Source: Halopseudomonas sabulinigri
GTDB taxonomy: Bacteria; Pseudomonadota; Gammaproteobacteria; Pseudomonadales; Pseudomonadaceae
Reading direction: 5' to 3'
DNA: 64,000 nt
Assembly: GCA_011053055.1 (NCBI GenBank)
Contig: DRHT01000047.1
Location: forward strand, 1 to 64,000
Under the pieces are notes generated by a model. That model saw only the letters and a program-made list of their open reading frames with translations, did not search any database and was not told the origin of the DNA. The position numbers were made by a program, and so were the translations under genes. Each line of letters opens with the position of its first letter. The stretch's first letter is position 1. Shown piece after piece: positions 8,052-17,051 of the stretch.

Positions 8052-9161
8052 TTACTTACCACGCAGATCGTACATAGCCTTTTCGCTGATCGCGTGCCAG
8101 GCATTCACCTTCTCGCGGAACGCCTGCATGGAATCCCACACTTCGCGATTGAGCGGGTTGGCAGCGGCAGTTTCTTCCAACACATCCATGCTGATGTCGC
8201 GCAGGCGCTCCAGTACCGAGTCCGGTAAACGACGTAACTCTACGCCGTGCTCATTGATCAGGGTATCCAGCGCGTCAGCGTTGCGCTTGGTGTACTCATC
8301 CAGCATGGCTTGGTTGGTTGCGCGCGCGGCTTGCTTGACGATGTCTTGCAGGTCCGCCGGCAGCCCGGCTAATTTTTGCTGGTTGATGGTCAGTTCCAGC
8401 ACCGCGCAAGGTTCTTGCCAGCCGGGGTAGTAGTAATACTTGGCGGCTTGATAGAGACCGAAGGCCAGATCGTTATAAGGGCTTACCCAATCGGTCGCAT
8501 CAATCACACCGGTCTGCAGCGAGGTGAAGATTTCGCTGCCGGGCAGGTTGACCGTGGTGGCGCCCGCGCGCGACAGCACCTCGCCGCCAAAGCCTGGCAT
8601 GCGGATCTTCAGACCCTGCAAATCGTCGAGACTGTTGATCTCTTTGTTGAACCAGCCAGCCATCTGCACGCCCGTGTTGCCGCAAGGCAAAGGCAATACG
8701 CCAAAGGACTCATAAGCACGCTGCCACAACTCAAGCCCGCCACCTTGATACAACCAGGCGTTCATTTCCTGCGCGTTGAGACCAAAGGGCACAGCGGTAA
8801 AAAAGGGCGCTGTGGCGCTCTTACCTTTCCAATAATAAGCGGCGCTGTGGCCAAGCTCAGCGGTACCGTTAGAGACGGCATCAAAGACTTCCAGCGCCGG
8901 CACCAAGGCGCCAGCGGCGAATACCTGAATACTCAAACGGCCATTGGACATACGCTCGACACTATCAGCGAAATGCTGCGCGGTAGTCCCTAAACCGGGA
9001 AAATTCTCTGGCCAGGAGGTGACCATCTTCCAACGAAAACGCTGCTCAGCCTGCGTGCTAGCCGCAGCGCCTGAGACAGATGCTGGCTCTTCCTTGCAAC
9101 CCGCCAAAGCAGCGGCACCCAGACCAAGACCTGCTGCGGTCAGTAATTTACGTCGTTCCAT
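8052..9161 (-). CDS. TRAP transporter substrate-binding protein (DctP/TakP-like lipoprotein)
   Basis: Extracytoplasmic binding protein of a TRAP transporter, 369 residues. The N-terminus MERRKLLTAAGLGLGAAALAG-C has an RR pair and a lipobox, so it may be Tat-exported and lipid-anchored. The motifs KIRMPGFGGEV, GVIDATDWVSPYNDL and AAKYYYYPGWQEP match the TakP branch, which binds 2-oxoacids such as pyruvate; the metal-site position usually EW is DW here. Start 9161 is chosen for GGAG eight bases upstream; the frame extends to 9212. It is separated from dctQM (3768-5716) and reads the other way, but is the only binding protein in the window. Confidence 0.88.
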   Translation of the reverse strand: MERRKLLTAAGLGLGAAALAGCKEEPASVSGAAASTQAEQRFRWKMVTSWPENFPGLGTTAQHFADSVERMSNGRLSIQVFAAGALVPALEVFDAVSNGTAELGHSAAYYWKGKSATAPFFTAVPFGLNAQEMNAWLYQGGGLELWQRAYESFGVLPLPCGNTGVQMAGWFNKEINSLDDLQGLKIRMPGFGGEVLSRAGATTVNLPGSEIFTSLQTGVIDATDWVSPYNDLAFGLYQAAKYYYYPGWQEPCAVLELTINQQKLAGLPADLQDIVKQAARATNQAMLDEYTKRNADALDTLINEHGVELRRLPDSVLERLRDISMDVLEETAAANPLNREVWDSMQAFREKVNAWHAISEKAMYDLRGK

Positions 9162-9167
9162 AGAGCC

Positions 9168-9184
9168 AGCTCCAAGCTTAAAGC
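9168..9184 (-). repeat. 17-bp GCTTKAAGCTTGSAGCT motif, copy 1
   Basis: The minus strand reads GCTTTAAGCTTGGAGCT just upstream of the TRAP binding-protein start and includes its ribosome site. It matches 15 of 17 bases of a motif at 50546-50562, also just upstream of a start codon. It may be a degenerate dispersed repeat or chance similarity around ribosome sites. Confidence 0.35.
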
Positions 9185-9321
9185 CGCAGGCGACTAGACG
9201 CCGTTGCAGCACTGGTTATAAATATTCTTGTTGTCTGCCGTATTCGCAGGGTGTATCGCTCAATCTCAAGCATCCACAAGGCGCGCATAGTTTGCGGCTT
9301 GCCGCTACGCGTTCGAGCCGC

Positions 9322-11496
9322 CTAAAGCGGCTCAAGCTTGGCATAAGCTACCATCAGCCATTTGCTACCTTCGTCGTCAAAATTCACCTGGATACGCGCC
9401 TGCGCGCCTTGGCCTTCGTAATTAAGTACCACGCCTTCGCCAAACAACGCATGCATGACCCGCTGACCTAGGGAAAACCCGGTGCTTTCGCTCGCTTCAG
9501 CAGCAAATAGTCCGGTCTTGCCCGGACCAAAAGGCCGGCTGACCTGGTTGCCCAAACGGACTTCTTGAATCAGCTCGACGGGGATTTCGCGAACAAAACG
9601 CGACAGTTTGTTGAAGGTCTCACTGCCATACAGACGGCGGGTTTCGGCCCAGGTGATCACCAACTGCTGCATAGCGCGAGTGATGCCAACGTAAGCCAGC
9701 CGGCGCTCTTCTTCCAGCCGGCCGGGATCTTCCAAACTCATCTTATGCGGGAACAAGCCTTCTTCCACTCCGGCCATGAAGACCAGCGGAAACTCCAAAC
9801 CCTTGGCACTGTGCAGGGTCATTAGCTGAACGCTGTCTTCAAAACGGTCGGCCTGTGTTTCCCCCGCTTCCAATGAGGCGTGAGCGAGGAAGGCGAGCAG
9901 TACGTCGCCCTCTTCGTCTTCGTCGGCCATATCGTTCTCAAAAGCGCGGGCAGCGGAGACCAGTTCTTCCAGGTTTTCGACCCGTGCCTGCGCTTTCTCG
10001 CCCTTCTCCTGCTCGTGGAAGCGCAGCAGACCGCTGTTTTCCATAGCGATCTGCGCTTTACTGTAAAGCGGCACGCCCTCGGCGCGCTCGGTCAGTTCTT
10101 CGATCAACACCATAAAGGCTTGTACCGCGTTAGCGGCACGACCGGGCAGGCCTTTGTTGTCGAGCAAATCGCATGCCGATTGCCACATGGAGACATCCTG
10201 CTCGCGTGCGTGCTGGCGCAGCGCTTCAACCGTTTTGTCGCCGATACCACGGGCTGGTACGTTGATGATGCGCTCCAGTGCGCCGTCATCGCCGCGATTG
10301 CCGATCAGCCGCAGGTAGGCCATGGCATTCTTGATTTCGGCACGCTCGAAGAACCGCTGGCCACCGTAGATGCGATAGGGCACACCGCTACGCAACAGGG
10401 CCTCTTCCAGCGCACGTGACTGAGCGTTGGAACGGTAAAGAATAGCCATTTCGCTGCGGCTCATGCCGTCCCGCACCGCCTGCTCAATACGCTCAACAAT
10501 AAAGCGCGCCTCATCCTGCTCATTAAAGCCGGCGTATAGGGAGATTGGCTCGCCGTCGTTGCCGTCGGTCCACAGTTGCTTGCCGAGGCGTCCGGCGTTG
10601 TTGTCGATCAGTGCGTTCGCGGCCTTAAGTATGGTCGCGGTAGAACGGTAGTTTTGCTCCAAACGAATCATCTCGGCATTCGGGTAATCGGTCTCGAACT
10701 GCTGGATGTTTTCAATCCGCGCGCCGCGCCAGCCATAGATCGACTGGTCATCATCACCCACCACCATTAAACTCGGGCTCTTACCCGCCAGGTGCCGCAG
10801 CCAGGCGTATTGCACGGCGTTAGTATCCTGAAACTCATCGACCAGCATGTGCTTGAAACGCGCCTGATACTGCTCACGCAGAGGCTGATTGTCGCGCCAC
10901 AGCTCGAGCGAGCGCAGCAGCAGCTCGGCAAAGTCCACCGCACCAGCGCGGGCGCAGGCCTGCTCATAAGCCGTATAAATACGCACCATGGTGGTTAGGT
11001 AAAGATCACCCGCGGGCTGAATATTCTGCGGGCGCAGGCCTTCATCTTTCTGGCCGTTAATCCACCACTGCGCCTGTTTGGGCGCCCATTGGTTTTCATC
11101 CAGCGCCATTTCACGAATGACTCGCTTGACCAGCCGCAGCTGATCGTCGCTATCAAGAATTTGAAACTGCTGGGCCAACCCGGCCTCGCGCCAGTGTGCG
11201 CGCAACAGTCGGTGCGCTAACCCGTGAAAGGTACCCACCCACATGCCCTGCGGCGAAATACCGAGCATTTGCTCAATACGCCCGCGCATTTCGTAGGCGG
11301 CCTTGTTGGTGAAGGTGACCGAGAGAATGCTCCAGGGCGAGGCCTTTTCGACCTCCACCAACCAGGCAATGCGGTGCACCAGCACGCGGGTTTTACCGGA
11401 GCCGGCACCAGCCAGCACCAACTGTTGACCGAGGCTGGCGGAGACCGCCTGGCGCTGGGCGTCATTTAAAGAATTAAGCAGGTGGGATATATCCAT
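9322..11496 (-). CDS. uvrD: DNA helicase II UvrD
   Basis: 3'-5' superfamily 1 helicase of nucleotide excision and mismatch repair, 724 residues, close to the usual 720. Visible motifs: DAQRQAVSA (Q motif), AGAGSGKT (Walker A, about 29-36), TFTNKAAYEMR (Ia), VDEFQDTN (Walker B), GDDDQSIYGWRGA (III), LEQNYRST (IV), LMTLHSAKGLEF (V) and VGITRAM (VI). The C-terminus has the UvrD-type tail GQRVMHALFGEGVVLNYEGQG. A GAGCCGC/GCGGCTC hairpin (9315-9333) covers the stop codon but has no T run. No clear LexA box was found upstream. Confidence 0.96.
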   Translation of the reverse strand: MDISHLLNSLNDAQRQAVSASLGQQLVLAGAGSGKTRVLVHRIAWLVEVEKASPWSILSVTFTNKAAYEMRGRIEQMLGISPQGMWVGTFHGLAHRLLRAHWREAGLAQQFQILDSDDQLRLVKRVIREMALDENQWAPKQAQWWINGQKDEGLRPQNIQPAGDLYLTTMVRIYTAYEQACARAGAVDFAELLLRSLELWRDNQPLREQYQARFKHMLVDEFQDTNAVQYAWLRHLAGKSPSLMVVGDDDQSIYGWRGARIENIQQFETDYPNAEMIRLEQNYRSTATILKAANALIDNNAGRLGKQLWTDGNDGEPISLYAGFNEQDEARFIVERIEQAVRDGMSRSEMAILYRSNAQSRALEEALLRSGVPYRIYGGQRFFERAEIKNAMAYLRLIGNRGDDGALERIINVPARGIGDKTVEALRQHAREQDVSMWQSACDLLDNKGLPGRAANAVQAFMVLIEELTERAEGVPLYSKAQIAMENSGLLRFHEQEKGEKAQARVENLEELVSAARAFENDMADEDEEGDVLLAFLAHASLEAGETQADRFEDSVQLMTLHSAKGLEFPLVFMAGVEEGLFPHKMSLEDPGRLEEERRLAYVGITRAMQQLVITWAETRRLYGSETFNKLSRFVREIPVELIQEVRLGNQVSRPFGPGKTGLFAAEASESTGFSLGQRVMHALFGEGVVLNYEGQGAQARIQVNFDDEGSKWLMVAYAKLEPL

Positions 11497-11703
11497 CGGC
11501 GTATTCTACCAGCGACTGCTCAATGCTCGAAAGCGGTGGCTGTATATCCCGCGCCAGAGGCGTGCACTGGAGCTTTTTAGATGAACAGGGCTGTGCCCAA
11601 GCGAAGTGCTGGTGTAAGGTTGGTCGGATAAAGCCCGCTGTTAGCTATAAGAGTTGTTAATGATAAAAAGAAACGCACAGCGTTCCGGGAAACCCACGTC
11701 GGC

Positions 11704-14565
11704 ATGACGATACTGCGCTCCAGCCATACCCCTATTTCTGCAGTCGATTTGCGCCTACAGCAAATGAATCAGCTGTATGCCTACTCGCGCCTGCCACAAT
11801 GGCTCATGCTGGGTGTTGCACTACTGATCGTCCCGCTGCTATGGCAACACACCAGCGCCAGCCTCTTGCTAAGCTGGCTCGCGCTAATCGGCCTGCTCGC
11901 TTTACTGCGTCAACGGCTCGTCAACCGTTACTATGCTTGCCCAGCAAAGGATCGTCTGCGCGCCCGCTGGCGCTTCTTTTTCCATCTCGGGAATATCGCT
12001 TCCGGCCTGTGTTTGGCGTGGGTATACGTCGGCTTGACTCCGGTGGGCAATTTCAGTCTACAGGCGCCGGTATACAGTCTGGCCGGCGGGGTGGCTTTGT
12101 GTGTGGGGGTTATTTACGCCAGCCGCTTCCCAGCCTTTACCTCCTTTATCATTCCCGCTTGGCTACCGCCAGTGCTCTATCTGTTTATGCAGAGCGACGA
12201 GATCAGCCACTCCTGGGCTCTGATGGGCATCATTCTGTTTATCTGTATTTTGATGTGCGCTGCTTTTATTCACCGCTCGGTGCTGGAGGCGCTGATCAGT
12301 AATTTGCGCAACGAAGCACTGGTCAGCAATCTGAGCGACACCCAGCAGCGTAGCGAAGAGCTGAACCATCAATTAACCCGTGAGATCACCCAACGCCGCA
12401 GCGCTGAGCAGTTATTACGCGACAGTCACAACGAGCTGGAAGCCCGCGTCAGCGATCGCACCGCTGAACTGGAACGTGCCAGCCAAGCTTTACAGGCCAG
12501 CCAAACTCAATTGAGTCTGGCCATGGATGCCAGCCAACTAGGCCTCTGGGATTGGGACCTGGTAACCGATCAGGTATTCCACTCTCAATTAGATACTATT
12601 TTCGGCATTGCCCCGGATGAGGGCATGAGTATGCTGCTCGACCTCAAGCCACGCCTGCATCCAGCCGACGCGGCCATGGTACGCAAGACCCTGGTGCGCC
12701 ACATGAAAGGCGAGACCGAGGCCTATCGCATGGAATACCGGGTGCGTCATCAAGACGGCCAATGGGTTTGGGTAGAAGATGCCGGTCGCGTGGTTGATCG
12801 CAATTCCGATGGTCACGCTACGCGGATGATCGGCACCCGCCGCGATATTACCGCGCGCAGATATCAAAACGAGCAGGCGCAGCTGGCCTCTACGGTTTTC
12901 GAGGCTACCTCCGAAGGCATTTTCATTCTTGATCCTCAGCTGAACATACTGGCGGTCAATCAGGCCTACAGCGTCATCACCGGACTGGCTAGCACCGACG
13001 CTGTGAGTCGCAACATTCTTGATCTGAGTGGCGAAGGTGAAATTCGTGAGCACTTTATTTACCTCCGCCAGTTGCTCAGCAATCAAGACCGCTGGCAGGG
13101 CGAACTAACTGCCAGGCGGCGTACCGGCGAGCCCTTCCCTATTTGGTTGCAGTTGGCGGTAGTGCGCGATAGCGGTGGGGATATCTCTCACTACGTGGGC
13201 TTTTTTGCCGACCTCACCACCCATCGTCAGACCGAAGAGCAACTGCAGTACCTGACCAATTACGACGCTCTGACTCAGCTGGCTAACCGTAATCTATTCA
13301 ACGAACGTTTGCAGGACGCGACCAGCCGAGCTCGCCAGCATGACCACCAGGTCGCGCTGCTGCACATTGATATGGACCGCTTTAAGCAGATCAACGTCAC
13401 TCTCGGGCATTCAATGGCCGACAAACTGCTGCAGGAAGTAGCCAAGCGCTTACGCGCAACGGTACAACCACAAGACCTGCTGGCACGGCTGTCTGCTGAT
13501 GAATTTGTGCTGATTGTCGAACAACCAGAAAACAACAAGGCGCTGGCGGTGATGGCCAATGCAGTGCTCGAAAAACTACGCGCACCTATGCTGATTGGCG
13601 AACAAGAACTGGTGATGACCGCCTCCATCGGCATCAGTCTGTTTCCAGCGAACGCTCAGGACAGCCTGCTACTCATCACCCAAGCACATCAAGCGATGCA
13701 GCACGCTAAACAGCTGGGTGGCAACAATGCGCAGTTCTTCACCCATGAGCTGCGCGCCTATAGCCTCGACCGGCTGCAACTGGAGAACCAGCTGCGCAAG
13801 GCGTTGGAGGACGATCAGCTAATCGTCTACTACCAACCCAAGTTGCATCTGGCCAGTGACCGTATCCGCAGCGCCGAGGCGCTGGTGCGCTGGCAGCACC
13901 CGGAACGCGGACTGGTTATGCCTGGCGAGTTTATCAATATTGCTGAAGAGTCCGGCATGATCGGCGCCTTAGGCGATACCGTGTTGCGCCAGGCCTGCAA
14001 GCAGGCGAGCGAGTGGTATCAGAAGGGCCCTGAGGCAGTGGCAGTCTCGGTCAACTTATCCGTTCAACAGTTACGTCAGGAAGGCTTTGCCGAGGATGTT
14101 GCACAGATTCTGAAGACCAGCCGCTTACCGGCGCGGTTGCTGGAGCTGGAGCTGACCGAAAGCATGTTGCTGGAACACAGCCCCACAGTATCGAGCAATA
14201 TAGATGCCCTGAAAGAGCTGGGAGTACTCCTATCGGTGGACGATTTCGGCACCGGCTACTCATCCTTGGCTTATCTCAAGCGCTTCCCGATCAGCACATT
14301 AAAGATCGATCGCGCCTTCATTGCCGAGCTGGATGAAGAGCACAATGACGACGCTATTATCCGTGCCATTATCGCAATGGCCCACAGCCTGTCTTTGAGC
14401 GTAGTGGCCGAGGGCGTAGAGCAAGAAAACCAGCTGGACTTTCTCAAAGCCAACGGCTGCGATGAAGTGCAAGGCTATTTAATTAGCAAACCGATTCCGG
14501 CTGACGAGTTTACCAAGCTGCTGGCCAGCAGCGGCGATATGCCGATCTTGCGCAACCGCCGCTGA
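11704..14565 (+). CDS. Membrane PAS-GGDEF-EAL protein with degenerate cyclase motif, probable c-di-GMP phosphodiesterase
   Basis: 953-residue signalling protein. About six hydrophobic segments (35-195) are followed by a coiled coil (about 200-260), two PAS domains with PAC motifs (about 265-385 and 390-510), a GGDEF domain (515-685) and an EAL domain (690-940). The GGDEF active site reads SADEF (597-601), so cyclase activity is unlikely. The EAL domain keeps EALVRW (725 on), VNLSVQQ, ELTES, DDFGTGYSSL, KIDR and the EGVE loop, so it is probably an active phosphodiesterase. Transcribed alone, divergent from uvrD and convergent with zwf (12-bp gap). No clear ribosome site precedes the ATG. Confidence 0.9.
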   Translation: MTILRSSHTPISAVDLRLQQMNQLYAYSRLPQWLMLGVALLIVPLLWQHTSASLLLSWLALIGLLALLRQRLVNRYYACPAKDRLRARWRFFFHLGNIASGLCLAWVYVGLTPVGNFSLQAPVYSLAGGVALCVGVIYASRFPAFTSFIIPAWLPPVLYLFMQSDEISHSWALMGIILFICILMCAAFIHRSVLEALISNLRNEALVSNLSDTQQRSEELNHQLTREITQRRSAEQLLRDSHNELEARVSDRTAELERASQALQASQTQLSLAMDASQLGLWDWDLVTDQVFHSQLDTIFGIAPDEGMSMLLDLKPRLHPADAAMVRKTLVRHMKGETEAYRMEYRVRHQDGQWVWVEDAGRVVDRNSDGHATRMIGTRRDITARRYQNEQAQLASTVFEATSEGIFILDPQLNILAVNQAYSVITGLASTDAVSRNILDLSGEGEIREHFIYLRQLLSNQDRWQGELTARRRTGEPFPIWLQLAVVRDSGGDISHYVGFFADLTTHRQTEEQLQYLTNYDALTQLANRNLFNERLQDATSRARQHDHQVALLHIDMDRFKQINVTLGHSMADKLLQEVAKRLRATVQPQDLLARLSADEFVLIVEQPENNKALAVMANAVLEKLRAPMLIGEQELVMTASIGISLFPANAQDSLLLITQAHQAMQHAKQLGGNNAQFFTHELRAYSLDRLQLENQLRKALEDDQLIVYYQPKLHLASDRIRSAEALVRWQHPERGLVMPGEFINIAEESGMIGALGDTVLRQACKQASEWYQKGPEAVAVSVNLSVQQLRQEGFAEDVAQILKTSRLPARLLELELTESMLLEHSPTVSSNIDALKELGVLLSVDDFGTGYSSLAYLKRFPISTLKIDRAFIAELDEEHNDDAIIRAIIAMAHSLSLSVVAEGVEQENQLDFLKANGCDEVQGYLISKPIPADEFTKLLASSGDMPILRNRR

Positions 14566-14577
14566 GCCAGCTGGCGG

Positions 14578-16050
14578 CTAGCTGCGCTCATCCAACCAGG
14601 CGTGCCCTTGGCGCTCTAGCAAACTATCCGCTGCATCAGGGCCCCAACTTCCCGCCGGATAGGGCTTAGGTGAGCGATAGCAGTCTTGCCACCCTTCGAT
14701 AATGGGATCAACCCAGCGCCAGGCCGCGGCAATCTCGTCGCGCCGCATAAACAAGGTCGCATCACCTTGAATCACATCCAGCAAAAGGCGTTCGTAGGCA
14801 TCCCAGCGGCGACGCTTGAAGGCGTCGGCAAAATCCAGATCCAGATCGACATTTTGCAGCCCCATACCGCGCCCCGGTGACTTGGCCATCAGCGACAGGC
14901 GGATACCTTCGTCTGGCTGCAAACTGATGATCAATCGGTTGTTTTCCGGGTTGTCGCCGCTACGCGGAAATAGCCGGTAAGGCACCGGCTTGAACTGGAT
15001 AACGATCTCCGACTTGCGCTGCGCCATGCTCTTACCGGTGCGCAGGTAGAAGGGTACGCCGGCCCAGCGCCAGTTATCGATCTCGGTTTTCAGCGCGACG
15101 AAAGTTTCGGTATTACTGTCATGATCGACGCGCTTTTCAAAGTAATAAGCTGGCAGGCGCTCGCCGGCGTGTTCACCGGCGGCGTACTGGCCACGCACGG
15201 TGCGGTCCTGCACATCCATGCCGGTGATGGGTCGCAGCGCCTCAAGTATCTTCAGTTTCTCGTTGCGCACCGCCTCAGGCTCAAAATGCACCGGCGCTTC
15301 CATTGCTACCAGGCAGAGTAGTTGAAGCAAGTGGTTCTGTACCATATCGCGCATGGCACCGGCGTGATCGTAATAGTCACCGCGATTTTCCACGCCAACG
15401 CTTTCCAACACGCTAATCTGCACGTGATCAATGTGCGCATTACGCCACAGCGGCTCGAACAAGGCGTTGCCGAAGCGCAGCGCGAGTAGATTTTGCACCG
15501 CCTCTTTGCCGAGATAATGGTCGATACGGAAGACCCGCGCTTCATCAAAGACGGCGCCAATCTGGTCGTTGATCTGATTCGCGGTCTGCAAGCTTTCGCC
15601 CAGTGGCTTCTCCAGCACCACACGTGAGTTCTCGTCGGTCAGACCGACCGAGGCCAAATGCTTAACCGTGGGGGCAAACAGGCTCGGTAAGGTGGCGAGA
15701 TAGAAAACGCGCACCCGGCCGCTGTTTTTCTTCAACAGCTTGGTCAGCTTGGGAAATTCGACCCGCTGGCTGACATCCAGCGACAAATATTCCATGCGTG
15801 CCGCGAAGCTTTCCCAAGTGCTCTGCTCAAAGTCGCTACGCGCCACGTGCTGGCTGACATGACGCTTCGCCAGTTTGCGATAGCTCTCTGCCGAATGCTG
15901 CGCGCGCGCCAGTGCGTAAATACGCGTGCCAGAGTGCAAGTGACCGTCGCGATGCAGGTAATAGAGTGCCGGCAGCAGCTTGCGCATCGCCAGATCACCG
16001 GTGCCGCCAAACACCACCATGTCACAGCTGATACCGTCTTGCGCCGCCAC
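14578..16050 (-). CDS. zwf: Glucose-6-phosphate dehydrogenase
   Basis: Oxidises glucose 6-phosphate to 6-phosphogluconolactone with NAD(P)+, feeding the Entner-Doudoroff pathway. 490 residues: nucleotide-binding GGTGDLAMRKLLPAL near the N-terminus, EKPLGESL, and the active-site block RIDHYLGKE. The start is GTG 16050 with GGGAG a few bases upstream. A HexR box lies 36-50 bp upstream, in the shared region with divergent hexR. pgl and eda, which often follow zwf in pseudomonads, are absent here, so this may be a stand-alone zwf copy. Confidence 0.96.
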   Translation of the reverse strand: MAAQDGISCDMVVFGGTGDLAMRKLLPALYYLHRDGHLHSGTRIYALARAQHSAESYRKLAKRHVSQHVARSDFEQSTWESFAARMEYLSLDVSQRVEFPKLTKLLKKNSGRVRVFYLATLPSLFAPTVKHLASVGLTDENSRVVLEKPLGESLQTANQINDQIGAVFDEARVFRIDHYLGKEAVQNLLALRFGNALFEPLWRNAHIDHVQISVLESVGVENRGDYYDHAGAMRDMVQNHLLQLLCLVAMEAPVHFEPEAVRNEKLKILEALRPITGMDVQDRTVRGQYAAGEHAGERLPAYYFEKRVDHDSNTETFVALKTEIDNWRWAGVPFYLRTGKSMAQRKSEIVIQFKPVPYRLFPRSGDNPENNRLIISLQPDEGIRLSLMAKSPGRGMGLQNVDLDLDFADAFKRRRWDAYERLLLDVIQGDATLFMRRDEIAAAWRWVDPIIEGWQDCYRSPKPYPAGSWGPDAADSLLERQGHAWLDERS

Positions 16051-16084
16051 ACCACTCTCCCGGAAAACAGCGCCCAGGCCGTTT

Positions 16085-16101
16085 TTGTAGTATAACTACA
16101 A
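16085..16101. promoter_or_regulatory. HexR operator between zwf and hexR
   Basis: The inverted repeat TTGTAGT-ATA-ACTACAA fits the gammaproteobacterial HexR consensus TGTARTWWNAYTACA at every defined position (16086-16100). Its place between zwf and hexR suggests repression of zwf, and perhaps of hexR, with relief by 2-keto-3-deoxy-6-phosphogluconate. Confidence 0.85.
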
Positions 16102-16184
16102 GCTCGGTCGCCTAACGGGCGCTAGAAACAGACGTTGAACTACACCAATGCAGCCACTCATCCGCAGCCTACCATGAAGCCATC

Positions 16185-17051
16185 GTGAATCTACTCCAAC
16201 ACATCGCCGCCAGCCGCGAGCTGCTCAGAAAGTCTGAGCTGAAGGTGGCTGACTACGTGTTGGCGCAGGCCGCGCAAGTAATGCATTCATCAATGGCTGA
16301 CCTGTCGCAACAGGTCGGCGTCAGCGAGCCAACCATAGTACGCTTCTGTCGTGCTATCGGCTGCAGCGGCTTTCAGGATTTGAAGCTCAAGCTAGCGCAG
16401 AGCCTTGCTGCCGGCGCGAGCTTTGGGCAGTTCTCGATCAACGAAGACGACAGCGTCGATACCCTGTCGCACAAGATTTTCGATACCACCTTGGCCACCC
16501 TGATGGACGTGCGTGAGCGCCTCGATCCGCAAGCGATTGAGCATGCAATAGACGCGCTGACCCAAGCACGCCGAGTCGAGTTCTATGGCTTTGGTGCCTC
16601 GGGCGCGGTGGCCAGCGACGCGCAGCACAAGTTCTTTCGTTTGCAGGTATCGACAGCTGCCTATTCAGACCCGCACATGCAGGCGATGTCGGCTGTGACC
16701 CTTGGCCCCGAAGATGTTGCCGTAGCGATCTCCCAGACCGGTCGCACCAAAGATCTGCTGCACTCCGCCAATCTAGTGGTAGAAACCGGCGCGACATTGA
16801 TCAGCCTTTGCCCGAGCCGCACTCCGCTGGCCGAGCTAGGCCGCATCCATATCCCGATTGATGTGCCGGAAGACACCGACATTTACACCCCATTGTCCTC
16901 ACGGATTGCCCATCTGGTGGTAATCGACGTGCTGGCAATGGGTATGGCCATGCGCCGTGGCCCAGAACTGGTCAATCACCTGAAAAGCGTAAAACGCAGC
17001 CTGCGCGGCCTGCGCCTGTCAAACAAGACGCGTACCGACGTCAGCGAGTAA
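16185..17051 (+). CDS. hexR: HexR-type transcriptional regulator (RpiR family)
   Basis: Repressor of sugar catabolism genes, 288 residues. An N-terminal RpiR helix-turn-helix (1-77; LSQQVGVSEPTIVRFCRAIGCSGFQDLKLKLAQSLAAG) is followed by a SIS sugar-phosphate-binding domain (about 110-260; GFGASGAVASDAQHKFFR, AISQTGRTKD). The opening NLLQHIAASRELLRKSELKVADYV matches pseudomonad HexR closely. The start is GTG 16185. The gene is divergent from zwf across a HexR box, and its 3' end overlaps that of arsJ by 11 bp in tail-to-tail orientation. Confidence 0.93.
   Translation: MNLLQHIAASRELLRKSELKVADYVLAQAAQVMHSSMADLSQQVGVSEPTIVRFCRAIGCSGFQDLKLKLAQSLAAGASFGQFSINEDDSVDTLSHKIFDTTLATLMDVRERLDPQAIEHAIDALTQARRVEFYGFGASGAVASDAQHKFFRLQVSTAAYSDPHMQAMSAVTLGPEDVAVAISQTGRTKDLLHSANLVVETGATLISLCPSRTPLAELGRIHIPIDVPEDTDIYTPLSSRIAHLVVIDVLAMGMAMRRGPELVNHLKSVKRSLRGLRLSNKTRTDVSE

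Noticed and set aside
9315-9333. GAGCCGC/GCGGCTC hairpin over the uvrD stop
   Set aside because: Strong stem but no T run; not called as a terminator.
11540-11557. LexA-like CTG...CAG upstream of uvrD
   Set aside because: The spacer is 12 bases instead of 10 and the inner AT pattern is not symmetric.
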